NCBI GenBank assembly: GCA_028290165.1
Contig: JAQGKJ010000206.1
Location: forward strand, 1 to 6,395
Length of the DNA stretch: 6,395 bases
Source: Bradyrhizobium sp.
GTDB lineage: Bacteria; Pseudomonadota; Alphaproteobacteria; Rhizobiales; Xanthobacteraceae
Reading direction: 5' to 3'
Positions 6,047 to 6,395 of the stretch are shown piece after piece (the stretch's first letter is position 1; the number at the start of each line of letters is the position of its first letter). The notes beneath the pieces are model-generated. The model was given only the letters and a program-made list of their open reading frames with translations. It ran no database searches and was not told the origin of the DNA. A program made the translations under genes and the position numbers.

Positions 6047-6267
6047 CGCGGTCCCCTCGTGCAAGGTGCCGGATCCGGCGAGTTGTTCGATGGACGCGCC
6101 ACGCCCAAACCGAGGATTGATACTTACGAGCGGTTCGGGCCAAAACCGATCGCTGGCATATATTTCCTCGACTTGAGCACGGATGTCAGGCGCACGAATC
6201 TGCGTAAATGAGCGGGCGAGCCTCTCGTAGTCACGCAGAGAGTTTCATCGAGTTCAAAGACATTCAC
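6047..6267 (-). pseudogene. N-terminal stub of a DEAD/DEAH helicase (DUF1998/YprA-like)
   Basis: On the minus strand, GTG 6267 opens with VNVFELDET, then the frame shifts by one base near 6241. It continues as LRDYERLARSFTQIR, then APDIRAQVEEIYASDRFWPE, PLVSINPRFGRGASIEQLAG and SGTLHEGTA (to about 6047). I recognise this as the N-terminal region of large superfamily II helicases of the DUF1998/YprA type, where a conserved FWPEPL...NP.F..G.....L...G.LH pattern precedes the Q-motif (LYRHQ) and Walker A. These proteins often exceed 700 residues. Here neither Walker A nor DEAH is present: the sequence runs into the 3' end of marR. A frame-shifted piece at about 6000-6030 (DVQLY...TQKI) may be a damaged Q-motif. 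Recognition is from memory of family patterns. The family includes defence-island helicases, but a defence role here is not shown. Confidence 0.6.
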
Positions 6268-6395
6268 GATCAGCGCGCCCTACCCCGGTTCTGGATGCTT
6301 TTCGCCAGTTATCCGGGATTTTCACACGAACGGCAGGAAGATGTCGGGCCGTTTGGGGAGAAGCCGCCGAAAATAGCGCCGTCCTTCATCCGAAA
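6268..6395. other. Unassigned right end
   Basis: Two frames are open to the window edge and cannot be judged from this piece. On the minus strand, 6322-6395 reads ...DEGRRYFRRLLPKRPDIF and ends at TGA about 55 bases before the helicase stub; it could be the 3' end of an upstream gene in the same old operon. On the plus strand, a frame from ATG 6208 runs to the edge (about 62 codons) but overlaps the helicase stub antisense and has no ribosome-binding site. An imperfect hairpin (CCCGG at 6284-6288 with CCGGG at 6313-6317) lies between. Confidence 0.3.

Noticed and set aside
6208..6395. Rightward frame open to the right edge
   Set aside because: It has no ribosome-binding site, lies antisense to the helicase stub and shows no recognised motif; it is too short to judge.

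Overview
The window looks like chromosomal DNA from a GC-rich alphaproteobacterium. Bradyrhizobium or a close Rhizobiales relative is my best guess, based on base composition, protein style and gene families. No taxonomic marker gene is present, so this is an inference. I see no tRNA, rRNA, CRISPR array or insertion sequence.

Left part (1-1117): about 660 bases hold no convincing gene, but they contain a strong intrinsic terminator for a leftward transcript (228-265). After that comes a small four-helix membrane protein gene (664-1117), broken by one extra base near 823.

Middle (1184-4098): two leftward genes encode exported proteins. One is an outer-membrane 'phenol MetA-pathway' type transporter-like barrel (1184-2068). 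The other is a small periplasmic protein with a ClpP-like Ser/His arrangement (2341-2805). A 435-base intergenic region with nested dyad symmetries follows, and then a rightward VOC (glyoxalase-like) gene (3241-4098) starting at GTG.

Right part (4108-6395): a leftward remnant of a FAD-dependent amine/amino-acid oxidoreductase keeps only the C-terminal end. It is followed by an intact, divergent pair: a classical SDR dehydrogenase (4540-5343, leftward) and a MarR-family regulator (5493-5984, rightward). Their shared 134-149 base control region carries two similar operator-like sites 43 bases apart, each placed over one of two predicted divergent promoters. This suggests the regulator controls both its own gene and the SDR gene. 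Beyond marR, on the minus strand, is what I read as the frameshifted N-terminal stub of a large DEAD/DEAH (DUF1998/YprA-like) helicase. The SDR-marR pair therefore lies between two truncated genes, which suggests it replaced or interrupted older DNA.

I do not see a complete new multi-gene system. The most rewarding items are the paired operator region, the gene wreckage flanking it, the ClpP-like periplasmic protein and the dyad cluster at 2888-2941.
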